This document shows, one piece after another, positions 16,188 to 27,600 of a stretch of DNA of 64,000 nucleotides. The stretch is from Pantoea coffeiphila. Lineage in GTDB: Bacteria > Pseudomonadota > Gammaproteobacteria > Enterobacterales > Enterobacteriaceae. The stretch's first letter is position 1. Every line of letters starts with the position of its first letter. The DNA lies in the NCBI RefSeq assembly GCF_016909495.1, contig NZ_JAFBFW010000001.1, forward strand, positions 1,116,001 to 1,180,000, read 5' to 3'. The notes under the pieces are model-generated. The model was given only the letters and a program-made list of their open reading frames with translations. It did not search any database and had not been told where the DNA came from. The position numbers and the translations under genes were made by a program.

Positions 16188-19100
16188 CCTGCCCTCCGCT
16201 GCTGTTCCAGATGCTGCGCCAGCGGCGCGACGTTTTCCGCGCTCATGCAGCTGAAATGGTCGCCCTGCAAATCGACATAGCGCACCTCATCGATGCACAC
16301 CCCTTCCCAGAACGATTTCATATCGCGCTGGAGCGCAGGCAGCAGGTAGGTATCGCCCTGCTGGCAGGCGAAGGTCATCTCCCCGGCAAAGAAGCCCGGC
16401 TTGTAGCAGCAGATGCCGCGAATGCTGTGGCGGAACACCGCGCACATGCGCTGCCACTCGGCCTCGGCCAGCGCGGGCTGGCCACCGGAATTGCCGACGA
16501 TGGCGGCGGTCAGCTCGTTCAGACGCTGCTCCGGCGTGCGCTGCTGTACTTCTTCATAGGCGCTGGCGAAAGCGGTTTTGCCCTGTTCGCGGGCGACGCG
16601 CGCCACGCACTGCGGGGTGATGGACGCCGGATTGCGGTGCAGGATCTGCTGATAGACCTCCTCCAGCTCCAGTCTGTCCAGCGGCCACGGTGCATCAATG
16701 CCCAGCGCCCAGACGATAGCCATATCGATCATCAGCGGATCGTCAATCACATAAGGAATGCGGTAGCTGCTGGCTACCGTTACCGACGCCAGCGGGGTCT
16801 GGTTCTCCATCGCCTGACGGGCGATTTCATAGGCCAGCAGGCCGCCTTTGCAGTAGCCGAACAGGTGGGCGTCGGGCGCGATCGCGCGGATCTCCGCCAG
16901 ATAGTCGCTGGCCAGCCGCGCAATCAGCCCCTCGGCGGGCAGATCGAGGAAGGCCTCGGTATTGGCAACGCTGATGGCGTATACCGGCCCGCTCAGCGCC
17001 TCCACCAGCGACAGGCACGGCAGCACCGTGCCGCTGCCTTCGTGCAGAATAAATACCGCCTCGCCATCGCCCGGCTTCAGGCAGGCGACCTTTGCGTAGC
17101 CGTCGCTGTTCTCTTCCTGCGCCGCGCCCTGTTCGCGCAGGTAGTCCGCCAGCGCGCGCACCGTCGGCTGTTGCAGCACCTGGCGCAGGCTGCCCTCCCA
17201 CGGCACGCGGTCGGCACCGAGCGCTTCGCGGATGCGGCTGACCCACTGGGTGATCAGCAGCGAGTCGCCGCCGCTGGCGAAGAAGTCATCCTCCGGACCG
17301 ATGGCGGCGTTATTCAACAGTTCGCGGCACAGGCTCAGCAGCCGGGTTTCCAGCGCGTCGCTGCCCGCCTCGCTGGCCGACTGTGCGTGGCTTTCGGCGG
17401 CGGCAGGCAACTCCGGCAGCTGGCGGCGGTCGATCTTGCCGTTCACCGTCACCGGCAGCGCTTCCAGCACCGCCAGGCGGGCCGGGATCATCGCGGCGGG
17501 AAGCTGCGCTTTCAGGGCGGTCAGCAGCGCCTGCGGTTCACAGCGCTGGCGGCGAGAGTTGAACTGCGCCAGCATAAAGCTCTGGCCGAGGCGCGATACC
17601 GCATCCTGCTCCGGCGGCCACGCCCACAGGGATTCCGCCCCGACGTCATCCAGCGCCGCCAGCCAGCGCTCCTGCGGCATAAACGGCGAGTCAAACTCCA
17701 GACGCTCGTCGGTAAAGCCGGTCAGGCCGTGCTTAAATTCCATCGAGGTCATCAGCTGGTAGTTGTCACGGGTGGCCTCGATAATCAGCAGCCAGCCGCC
17801 GGGGGCCAGCAGCTGACGCAGATTAGCCAGCCCGTCGCGCGCCACCACCGCGTTATGCAGCACGTTGTTGGAGACGATCATGTCGAACTGACCGCAGTCC
17901 AGGCCCTGTTCCAGCGGTGGGCGGTTGAAGTCGTACAGCTGGTAGCGCACGAAGTCGTGCTGCTGATAGCGCTGGCGCGCCTCGTTAAGGAAGAACGGCG
18001 AAACGTCGGTAAAGGTGTACTCCACGTCATAGCCCGCCAGCAGCGGGATCAGCACGTTACTGGTGCCGCCAACTCCCGCGCCGATCTCCAGCACCCGCAC
18101 CCGACGGCGTTCGGCCATCGTGCGGACCTTTTCTTCCGCCGCGTGCAGCAGCAGATGGTTCATCAGTCGGCTGATCAGGTTGTTCTGATAGGCGTGGGTC
18201 GCCACATCGAGCTTGCCGTCCGGGAACAGCAGATTCAGCGGATCTTCTTCGCCGCGCAGCAGCTCCGGCAGGCAGCGGCTGCTGCGCTCCAGATAGGTCA
18301 GCAGGCCGCCGTTGTCGTCCAGCCCGGCAATCAGCTGCTCACCGCGCTGCCACAGGCGGGCGATCACGGCGGTATCAACCGACTGTTGCAAGCGATAGCG
18401 CTCGCCGTCCTGCACCAGCATGTTGTGCTGCACCAGCGCGCGCAGCCAGCGGCGCACCAGCTGGCGGTTTTCTTCCGCCACGCCGCCGCTCTGCATCATC
18501 TCATCAAGCGTTACCGGCTGGCCGACGTTCAGCGCCCGGCTGTCACACAGCGCCTTCACCATATGCATCAGCGCCACGCGGTCCAGCGCGTCGGTCAGTT
18601 CGGCAATCTGCCCGCGATCCAGTGAAGCGGTCACGCTGTCCGCCGCCAGCTGAAGCGACGGCACTACCGCCTGCCACTGGGCATTTTCCTGCGGACCGGC
18701 CGCCGCCAGCATCGCCGGTTCCACGTAAGCGTGCAGCTCTTTCTGTATCACACCACCGCGCACCACCACCGACGCCTGCGCCACCTGCGGCAGCCGCGAC
18801 AGCGCCGCTTCGATCTCGCCCGGCTCCACGCGATGCCCGCGAATTTTCACCTGCTGATCCAGTCGGCCGAGGAAGATCAGCACGCCGTCGGCGTTATAGC
18901 AGCCGCGATCGCCGGTGCGATACCAACGCACGCCGCGCTCGTCGGTGATAAAGCGATCGGCGGTTTTCTCCGCGTCGCCCCAGTAGGCCAGGGCCACGCC
19001 TCGCCCGCCGATCCACAGTTCGCCCGGCACCCAGTCCGGGCAGTCCTCGCCCACCGCGTTGACCACGCGGAACTGCTGATTAGCCAGCGGCAGGCCGTAC

Positions 19101-21604
19101 GGAATGCTTTGCTGATAGTGGTGTTTCGGGTCGATCGGCCAGCTGTTGGACCAGATCGCCGCCTCGGTCGCGCCGCCAAGGCTCAGCTGACGGGCCTGCG
19201 GCGCGCAGCGGGCGATGGCCGCGGGCAGCCCCACCGGTATCCAGTCGCCGGACATCATCACCGAACGCAGCGAATCCAGCGTAGCGTTTTCGGTCGCCAG
19301 ATAGCCGGTCAGCATATTCATCAGCGCCGGAACCGTGTTCCACAGCGTCACCCGATGTTCGCGGATCAGCCGCGCCCACTGCGCCGGGTTGCGCTGGTCG
19401 GCCTCGGCGGGCAGTACCAGCGCGCCACCGGCACCGAGTACGCCAAAGATATCGAACACCGACAGGTCGAAGCTGATGCGGGAGAGCGCCAGCAGGCGGT
19501 CGTCGGCGGTTAATGCCAGCCGCTGTTGCAGATCGTGCAGCGTGTTGCGTGCCGCATCGTGGCTGATGACCACGCCTTTCGGCTGCCCGGTACTGCCGGA
19601 GGTATAGATAATGTAGGCGGCATCCTGCGGATCGATCTGCGCCGCTACGGTCTGCGGTTCCAGTGCCACGGGGTGCAGCACATCCACCGCCGCCACGCCC
19701 TGCTGCTGCCACGCCTGCTGCTCAAGTTGCCCGGCGACCAGCACCGCCTTCACCCCGGCGTCGGCAACGATCTGGGCGATGCGCTGCTCCGGCTGCCCGG
19801 CGTCGACCGGGATATAGGTGCCGCCCGCCAGCAGCACCGCCAGCGCGGCGATAATCTGCTGGCGACGCACATTCAGCACCAGCGCATAGCGGCCCGCACC
19901 GGCCAGCGCAGCGGCCAGGGTCTGCGCCTGATGCAGCAGTTCGCCGTAGCTCACTTCGCCATCGTCATCAATCAGCGCCACCGCCTTCGGCCGCTGTGCC
20001 GCCTGCTGCAGCAGCTCGTCGTGCAGTAATCCGCTGGGGATATCGCGGGTGGTGGTGTTGGCGCGAATGCGCGTCTGCTGCTGCGCGCCGGGCAGCGGCA
20101 GCTGGACCGGCTGCTGCCAGCAGCGATCGTCCTCCAGCACCCGAGCAATCTGGCTGCTAAAGGCATCAAACATCGCTGCCACGGTGCCTTCGGGGAACAC
20201 GCCGTCGATCACATCCCAGTTAATCAGCAGTCCGCCCTGGAACAGCATCACCTGGCAGTCGATCCACACCTGCGGCGTCTGGCTGATGCCCCAGGTAAAG
20301 TGCGCATCGCCCGGCAGCGCACTGGCGGTATCCGGCGCGTGCTCATCGCTGACCAGCGCGCTGGTAAACACCACCGGCATACGGGCACGCTGGCTGCCGC
20401 GCTGGCGGGCCAGTTCACGAATGGTCGACACGCCGGAAAAGGCGTTATGCTCCAGGTCCTGCCACAGACGGGTTTGCAACTGGTTTACCCGCTCGCCGAG
20501 GGTGCAGGTAGCGCGCAGATCCGCCTCCAGCAGGCTGACCGAGGTAAAGTCACCGATCAGCGCGGCCACCTGCGGGTGCACGTCCGGACGATCCATCACC
20601 GTCAGGTTGAGGCAGAAATGACGGCTGGCGGACCAGCGCGCCATGGTTTCGGCATACAGGGTCAGCAGCAGCGCGGAAGGCGACACGCCCTGCTGCTGGC
20701 AGCGTGACCGCAGGCGCTGCCACTGCGTAGCGTCCCACTGCTGGCTGAGGCGGAAGAAGGTCGGCGTTCCCTCATTGGCGGCCTCCGGCAGCAGCGGCAG
20801 CTGCGGGCATTCCGGCAGGCTTTCCAGCCGTTCCAGCCAGAAATCCCGCGCTTCGGCATAGCGGCGATGCCGCTGCTGGCGCTGCTGGTACTGGATCACA
20901 TCGCGGAAGCTGACGGTGAGTTCATCACCGGCGGACTCCCCGCGATATTCACGCCACAGCTCGGCCAGCAGGATCTGAATACTCAGCGCGTCGGCAATCA
21001 GCAGATCGATACTGAAGTGCAGGCAGTCACCGGCGTCGGTGTGGCTGAACTGTAAATCGAACAGCGGCCAGCGGTCGGTGGCATAAACCCGGTGAGACAT
21101 CTCTTCGCGCAGGGCCTGCGGCGACGCATTGCGGCTGGCGATGTCAAAGTGCGGCACCGACGGCAGGATCTGCTGCTCGCCCTGCGGGTTGACGACGGCA
21201 CGCAGCATCGCATGGCGGGCCACCAGCCGGTTCCAGGCCGCCTCCAGCCGCGGGGCGTCCCAGCGCGAGGCCTCAATTTCAAAATAGCCGTGGCAGCCGA
21301 TGCCGCCGAAGTTAAACGCCTGCTGGCGACCAATGTAGTAGGCGGACTGCACATCGCTGAGCGCAAACGGCAGGTGCTGGTCCTGCGGCTCGGCGATAAA
21401 GGCATCTTCGCGGCTCCACTGCTCAAGCAGTGCGATAATCTGCGGTTTCAGCGCCTTAAGCTGCTCAATCTGCTGTGGACCAATCACCCCCTGCGGGGCG
21501 CGAAACTTCAGCGCGCCCGCATCTAACCAGAACTGCGCCTGCTGTTTTTCAAGGGAAAGCAGCAGGGAAAGCGCCTGCTGCGCCGATGGCGAATGGCTGG
21601 TCAT
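16184..21604 (-). CDS. PchF-like NRPS: docking-Cy-A(MT)-PCP-TE, terminal thiazoline module
   Basis: An 1806-residue synthetase, close in length and order to PchF. Residues 1-60 form a TubC-like docking domain. A cyclisation domain follows with DLLIAD (near residue 200) in place of the condensation HHxxxDG. The adenylation domain has YTSGSTGQPKG (near 670) and FDLSVFDIFG and GGATEAAIWSN, features of Cys-activating siderophore domains. An intact methyltransferase is embedded in it (VLEIGAGVGGTSN near 1178). The PCP has GGDSLLITQ (near 1447). The thioesterase elbow reads LFGYCKGGLLAYE (near 1585), with cysteine where serine is usual. It would add and cyclise the third cysteine, methylate and release the product. 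Its start overlaps the stop of the upstream megasynthase by four bases. Confidence 0.95.
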   Translation of the reverse strand: MTSHSPSAQQALSLLLSLEKQQAQFWLDAGALKFRAPQGVIGPQQIEQLKALKPQIIALLEQWSREDAFIAEPQDQHLPFALSDVQSAYYIGRQQAFNFGGIGCHGYFEIEASRWDAPRLEAAWNRLVARHAMLRAVVNPQGEQQILPSVPHFDIASRNASPQALREEMSHRVYATDRWPLFDLQFSHTDAGDCLHFSIDLLIADALSIQILLAELWREYRGESAGDELTVSFRDVIQYQQRQQRHRRYAEARDFWLERLESLPECPQLPLLPEAANEGTPTFFRLSQQWDATQWQRLRSRCQQQGVSPSALLLTLYAETMARWSASRHFCLNLTVMDRPDVHPQVAALIGDFTSVSLLEADLRATCTLGERVNQLQTRLWQDLEHNAFSGVSTIRELARQRGSQRARMPVVFTSALVSDEHAPDTASALPGDAHFTWGISQTPQVWIDCQVMLFQGGLLINWDVIDGVFPEGTVAAMFDAFSSQIARVLEDDRCWQQPVQLPLPGAQQQTRIRANTTTRDIPSGLLHDELLQQAAQRPKAVALIDDDGEVSYGELLHQAQTLAAALAGAGRYALVLNVRRQQIIAALAVLLAGGTYIPVDAGQPEQRIAQIVADAGVKAVLVAGQLEQQAWQQQGVAAVDVLHPVALEPQTVAAQIDPQDAAYIIYTSGSTGQPKGVVISHDAARNTLHDLQQRLALTADDRLLALSRISFDLSVFDIFGVLGAGGALVLPAEADQRNPAQWARLIREHRVTLWNTVPALMNMLTGYLATENATLDSLRSVMMSGDWIPVGLPAAIARCAPQARQLSLGGATEAAIWSNSWPIDPKHHYQQSIPYGLPLANQQFRVVNAVGEDCPDWVPGELWIGGRGVALAYWGDAEKTADRFITDERGVRWYRTGDRGCYNADGVLIFLGRLDQQVKIRGHRVEPGEIEAALSRLPQVAQASVVVRGGVIQKELHAYVEPAMLAAAGPQENAQWQAVVPSLQLAADSVTASLDRGQIAELTDALDRVALMHMVKALCDSRALNVGQPVTLDEMMQSGGVAEENRQLVRRWLRALVQHNMLVQDGERYRLQQSVDTAVIARLWQRGEQLIAGLDDNGGLLTYLERSSRCLPELLRGEEDPLNLLFPDGKLDVATHAYQNNLISRLMNHLLLHAAEEKVRTMAERRRVRVLEIGAGVGGTSNVLIPLLAGYDVEYTFTDVSPFFLNEARQRYQQHDFVRYQLYDFNRPPLEQGLDCGQFDMIVSNNVLHNAVVARDGLANLRQLLAPGGWLLIIEATRDNYQLMTSMEFKHGLTGFTDERLEFDSPFMPQERWLAALDDVGAESLWAWPPEQDAVSRLGQSFMLAQFNSRRQRCEPQALLTALKAQLPAAMIPARLAVLEALPVTVNGKIDRRQLPELPAAAESHAQSASEAGSDALETRLLSLCRELLNNAAIGPEDDFFASGGDSLLITQWVSRIREALGADRVPWEGSLRQVLQQPTVRALADYLREQGAAQEENSDGYAKVACLKPGDGEAVFILHEGSGTVLPCLSLVEALSGPVYAISVANTEAFLDLPAEGLIARLASDYLAEIRAIAPDAHLFGYCKGGLLAYEIARQAMENQTPLASVTVASSYRIPYVIDDPLMIDMAIVWALGIDAPWPLDRLELEEVYQQILHRNPASITPQCVARVAREQGKTAFASAYEEVQQRTPEQRLNELTAAIVGNSGGQPALAEAEWQRMCAVFRHSIRGICCYKPGFFAGEMTFACQQGDTYLLPALQRDMKSFWEGVCIDEVRYVDLQGDHFSCMSAENVAPLAQHLEQQRRAG

Positions 21605-24600
21605 AACGTTCCTTCCTCAAAATGGGTATCCGACGCCTGCTCGCAGGCGGAAGCCAAGGCCTCCGCGATGCGGTCGAGCGTTTGTAACTGGAAGATTTGC
21701 CACAGCGGCAGCTCTGTTCCGTGTTCACGGCGCAGAGCGGCGGCCAGCCGCGTGGCAATAAAGGAGTCGCCGCCGATGGCGAAAAAGTTGTCGTAAATAT
21801 CGATGTCGTCGCGCTCCAGCAGCGGAGCCAGCAGCGCAATCAGCTGCCGTTCCGAGTCGCTGAGCGGGCGGTCCGCCGCCTGTCGCGCCACGCCCTGGGC
21901 CAGCGCTTCAATGGCACGCCGGTCGCGCTTGCCGTTGTCGGTCAGCGGCCAGCTGTCGCAGTAGCCCCACAGGGAGGGGACGGCATAAGCCGGCAGCAGG
22001 CTGGCAAGATGCTGCGCCAGCGCGCGCCAGTCCGGCTGCTGCGCGGACTGCACCACCGCCGCCAGCGCCGGGCGACCGCCCTGTTCGGCTACCCATACCA
22101 GCGCATCGTTCACCGCCGGTGCGCTGTCGATAGCCAGGCGGATCTCATCCAGCTCCAGCCGGTAGCCGGAGACTTTGACCTGATTGTCGCGGCGGCCGAG
22201 GAACTCCAGCACCGCGCCGGGCAGCCAGCGGCCGATATCCCCGGTGCGATACCAGCGCTGGCCGTTCAGGGTGACAAACTGGCTGGCGGTTCGCTGCTCA
22301 TCGCCAAAGTACCCCGCCGCCACGCCGCGCCCGCCGATCCACAGTTCGCCCGGCACCCAGTCCGGGCAGTCATCGCCCAGATCGTTAACCACGCGGAATG
22401 CCTGATTCGGCAGCGGCACGCCGTAGGGAACGGACGGGCAGCCGTCAACGCGCTGTGCCATCGGCCAGTGATTCGACCAGACCGATGCCTCGGTGGCACC
22501 GCCCAGCGCGATGGCCTGTGCCTGCGGGGCTGCGGCCTGTAGCCGCTGCGCCAGCGTTGGCGACACCCAGTCGCCGGAGAGCATCACCAGACGCAGATCC
22601 GCCAGCCCGGCGGGCGCATCCTGCATCTCGCACAGCGGCAGCACCATTTCCAGCAGGGCCGGAACGCTGTTCCACAGGCTGATGCGGTGTTCCTGCCCCA
22701 GCGCCAGCCAGCGCCAGGCGTCTTTTTCATCCTGCCCGGACACCGTGACCAGGCTGCCGCCCTCGGCGAGCAGGCCAAAGATATCCCACACCGACAGGTC
22801 GAAATGCAGCGCCGACAGCGCCAGCCCGCGATCCCGTTCCGTTACGCCGTACAGCTGATTGATCGCCACCAGGGTGTTCACCGCCGCCGCGTGGGTAACG
22901 GCCACGCCTTTCGGGGTTCCGGTACTGCCGGAAGTAAAGATGATGTAGGCCAGTGCATCCGGTTCTACCTGCGCGGCGGCAGGCAGCCGCGAACCCAGCG
23001 GGCGGGCATCTGCAGCAATCTGCGCAATGTCCGACGGCCACTCAACATCATGTCCGCTGATGACTCGCCGGATCGCCGCCTGGCTGACGATCTGCTGACG
23101 GCGGTGCAGCGGCCACGAGACGGCCATCGGCACGTAGGCCGCGCCGATCCACTGCACGGCCAGCACCGCAATCACCTGCTCGCTGCCGCGCGGCAGCGCC
23201 ACGCCAATGTGCTCCCCGGCCTGTGCGCCCTGCTCCAGCAGCGCCAGCGCCAGCCGCTGCACCTTCAGCTCCAGCTGGCGGAAGCTCAGCTGGCGCTCGC
23301 CGTCGATCAGCGCGGTGCGGTCGGCATGCTCACGCATGGCATCGGCCACCCGACCGTGCAGTGAACGGGGGTCTTGCGGCAGCGTGACGCCGTTAGCCTG
23401 ATGCCGTGCGGCCTGCTGGGGCGCGGGCAGTTCGGGCTGAATCACACCGTCCCAGCTCTCGCTTTCGCTGAGCTGGCGTAGCAGATCGCCGTAGGCGGCA
23501 AACATCTCATCCACCATGCCTGCCGGGAACAGCCCCTCCACCACGTCCCAGTTGAAGTGCAGCTCGCCGCCGCGCTCAAAGACCTGATGGTCAATCCACA
23601 CCTGCGGGGTCTGCGAGACGCCCCAGATAGACGGCGGGAAGTCAGCCTGCGGATAGTCGGCGTTCTGCGCGCCCAGCGCGCTGGTAAACACCACCGGCAT
23701 CATGGTCTGCGCGCTGCCGCGCAGGCGGCTCAGTTCGCGCATCACCCACACCGCCGAGACATCCATATGCGCCAGATCGTCGCCCAGCTGCTGCTGGAGC
23801 TGGCGGGCGCGATGCTGCCAGCTCTCACCGGCTTCGTGGTGGCAGGCCAGCAGCAGCAGCGAGGTGAAATCGCCCATCACATGATTGATCGCCGGATGGA
23901 CCGGCTGGCGATCAAACAGCGTGACGTTGATGCTCAGCGACGGTGACGCCGACCAGCGCGCCAGCACCTGGGCATAGCAGGTCAGCAGCAGGCACGACGG
24001 GGTGATCTGATGGCGACGCGCTTTAGCGGTCAGCTGCTGCCAGCGTTCAGCAGAGAGCCAGCCGTTGCGGCGACGGAAGCGCGGCGTACCGAGGGTGCGC
24101 GGATCGCAGGCCAGCGGCAGCGCCGGGGCATCCGGCAGGTTTTCCAGCCGATCCAGCCAGTACTGTTCCGATTCCGGCCGCTGCTTGCCGTGAACGGCGG
24201 TCACGTAGTCGCGGAAACCGATATCCACCGCCGGTAGCGCGGCCTGCGGATCGGCATACAGTGCGGCAAGCTCGGCAATAAACATCTGCATGCTCAGCCC
24301 GTCCAGCACCAGGTTATCCAGCCCCAGGCAGAAGCGGTTTTGCCCGTCGTCACTTTCAATCAGCGTGGCGTGGAACAGCGGCCATTCACCCGGTGCCAGC
24401 ACGCGGTGAGAGAGATTTTCACGCGTTTGTTCGGTAAAGGACGGCCATTCGGCGGCCGCACAGCGCAGCACGGTCAGCACGGCACCGGGCTGCTCGGGCA
24501 GCACGCGCTGCATTCCCTGTTCGTCGAAAATCAGACGGAGGGCATCGTGACGCGCCACCAGCTGGCTGAGCGCCTGCTCCAGCCGCGCGGCGTCAAACGC

Positions 24601-27600
24601 GTCGCCCTGATATTCCGAATAGTAGTGGGTCGCCACGCCGCCGAGATCGAAGCCGGACTGCCGCCCTGTCAGGTAGGCGTGCTGCACGTCGGTGGCGGCA
24701 AACGGCTGGTAGCGCTGTTCAGCATCGTGGGCCAGGGCGGCAATCTGCACGCTGGCCTGCTGTTCGGGCAGCTGGCCGACAAAATCGCGCAGCACCGGGC
24801 TGGCGAACAGCTGGCCGAGGGTGGCACCGCCGATGCCGATATCGCCAAGCTGCGCCACAATACGCGTGGCGTGCAGGCTGTCGCCGCCCAGCTGGAAGAA
24901 GTTGCTGGCGGCGTCCGGCATCACGCCGAGCACCTGCTGCCACACCGCAGCGACCTGATGCTCGCGCTCGCCGTGCAGCGCGGCGCTGACCGTACTGCCC
25001 GTCGCCTGCGCATCCGCGGCGGCGCGCACCGCCAGTTCACGACGGTCCACTTTGCCGTTGGCGCTGAGCGGCATCGCCTCCAGCAGATGGATCTGCTGCG
25101 GCAGCATGTACGCTGGCAGCTGCTGCTGCAGCCAGCTACGCAGGGCGGCGGCGTCCGGCATCGCGCGCGACCGGCCCGCAAGGCTTTGCAGCAGCAGCGC
25201 GCCTGTGCCCACCGTGCAGGCCGATGCCACCGTCATCCCCTGTTCGGCCAGCGCCTCGTGCCAGCCGTCGGCGGAAAGCAGCGGCGACAGGCTGCCACGG
25301 CGGCGATCGGCGTAAGCGGCTTCCTGCGGCAGCAGCAGCACCGTCAGCTGCGCCAGCGGGCTGAGGGTCAGCGTTTCCAGTATCAGCGCACGGCTGTCGG
25401 CGGCGCACAGTCCGCGCAGCGCCTGAACGCCTGTCGCAATGTTATTGAAGCGGTGCAGCGCGTTGTTGCTGAGCACCACGTCGGCGCTGAAGCGGCAAGG
25501 GTCTGCAGCCGCCAGCAGCAGGCTGCGGTGCGGATAGCCACTCAGGCGGAACTCGGCCTGCTGGCGCAGCGACGAGGCCGACTCCACCAGGCAGTATTCA
25601 ATCGCCGACTCCGGCAGCGCCGCCAGCAGCGCGCTGGCGAACAGACCGCTGCGACCGTTCAGCTCCGCCACGCGCACCGGGCGCTGTAGCTGCTCTGCCA
25701 GCGCGGCAATCTGTGCCACCACGGCATCAACAGCCGCCTGGGTTTCCGGCGATCCGGCCACCAGCGTTTCCGGCGACAGCACCGGATCGTCCAGCAGTGC
25801 CAGCGCATTCTGCTCGCCGCGTACCACCCCAGCGATCCACTCAAGCCGCTGCTGTAGCGACTGCACGATTGCCGCCAGGTACGGGTGCGGCGGCGCGGTA
25901 AATTCGCCCGGCCACTGCCCGGCTTTCACGCCCTGCTCGCCGGAGATCAGACAGCCCTGCCCGACCAGCCAGCTCAGCCAGTGGCGCACCAGCGGCCGAT
26001 AGCGCGGGGCGATCTGTGCCTTAGCCAGCAGCGCATCCGGCTGATGCCATTCGCTCATCGCCAGACCCAGCTTTGTAGTCAGCAGCTGGCAGAGCAGATG
26101 GCGCACCGCGTGGGCTTCCTGCTGAACGGTCTCGTCCACCGCTAAAGCGTCCGGCAGCGGCGCAACCGGAGTCGCCGTGGCCCGGGTTTCACGCTGCGCT
26201 TCCCCCTCAACGAACAGCCGTAAGTGCTTATGCGGTTTGTCCAGATAGATCGCCACCGCGCGGCCCACCCGGCTGAAACGTTCGGCCTGGGCTTCAATAT
26301 CGCCCAGCTCGATGCGGTAGCCGTTCAGCTTGATTTGCCGATCCTCCCGGCCAAGGAATTCCAGGCAGCCGCCGGGAACAAAGCGCCCGCGATCGCCGGT
26401 ACGGTAGAAGCGTTCGCCGCCCTGAATAACGAAGCTGGCGGCGGTTTTGGCTTCGTCGCCGTAGTAGGCCATCGCCAACCCGACGCCGCCGATCCACAGC
26501 TCACCGGCGACCCAGTCCGGGCAGTCACGGCCCTGCCGATCCACCACGCGATACGACTGGTGGGCCAGCGGATAGCCGTAGGGGATCGCCTGCCACTCAG
26601 GGTCGATCTGCTCAACGTCCAGCGCGTTAGACCAGATGGCCGCCTCGGTTGCGCCGCCGAGCGCGGTAAATCCGGCCTGCGATCCCAGCGCGCGCAGGCG
26701 CGGTAGCAGATCCAGCCCCACCCAGTCGCCGGAAAGCAGCACCCGGTTAAGCGACGACGGCAGCCCGCGCGGATCGTGTTCTGCGGCGGTCAGCAGCATA
26801 TCGAACAGAGCCGGAACGCTGTTCCAGTGGGTCACTTCCTGCTGATGCAGGTGGTTCAGCCAGCGCGGGGCGTCTTTCTCTTCGCCCTCCGCCGGGATCA
26901 CCAGCGTGCCGCCGCAGGAAAGCGCGCCAAAAATGTCGTACACCGAGAGGTCGAAGTTCAGCGCCGACAGCGCGAAGACCCGCATCGCATCCTCGCCGAC
27001 GTAGCGGCGGTTGATCTCATCCACGGTGTTTGCCGCGGCCTGATGGCTGACCATCACCCCCTTCGGCACCCCGGTGGAACCGGAGGTAAAGATGATGTAG
27101 GCGGCATCCGTCGGATTGCCGCAGGCGATTTCGCTCAATGGCAGCAGCGACTCGCCGGGTTGGGTGATATCCAGCCAGGTGTATTGCAGATTAGCAGCAG
27201 GAGCGGTTGAAGCGTCATCAGCATGGCCAGTCAAGGCAGGCGCGTTGACCGGTTTTTCAGCATGCTGTGCGGAGGCGGATGCATTGGCCTCGCCAGCGAC
27301 CGGCGCAGTTCCATACGTATCCGCCGGGTTTTGACCGGCGTCGAAAATATTTTCACCCGCGCCCACAAGAATCCGAACCTGCGCCTGGCGGATAATCTGC
27401 TGTAAACGGGTTGGCGGCTGCGCCACATCCAGCGGCACATAAATGCCGCCCACCGCGTGGCAGGCCAGCACCGCGACGATCTGCTGGCGGCCTTTCGGCA
27501 GCAGGATCGCCACGCGATCGCCCGGCTGCACGCGCGCTTCACGCAGCTGCCAGGCAAGTTCCCGGGCCTGATTGCCGAGCTGCCGATAGCTGAGCTCGCC

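Noticed and set aside
16211..18625. Long plus-strand open frame of 804 codons opposite the PchF-like gene
   Set aside because: It is an antisense shadow of a high-G+C NRPS gene. The translation is rich in Arg, His and Gln with no recognisable domain.
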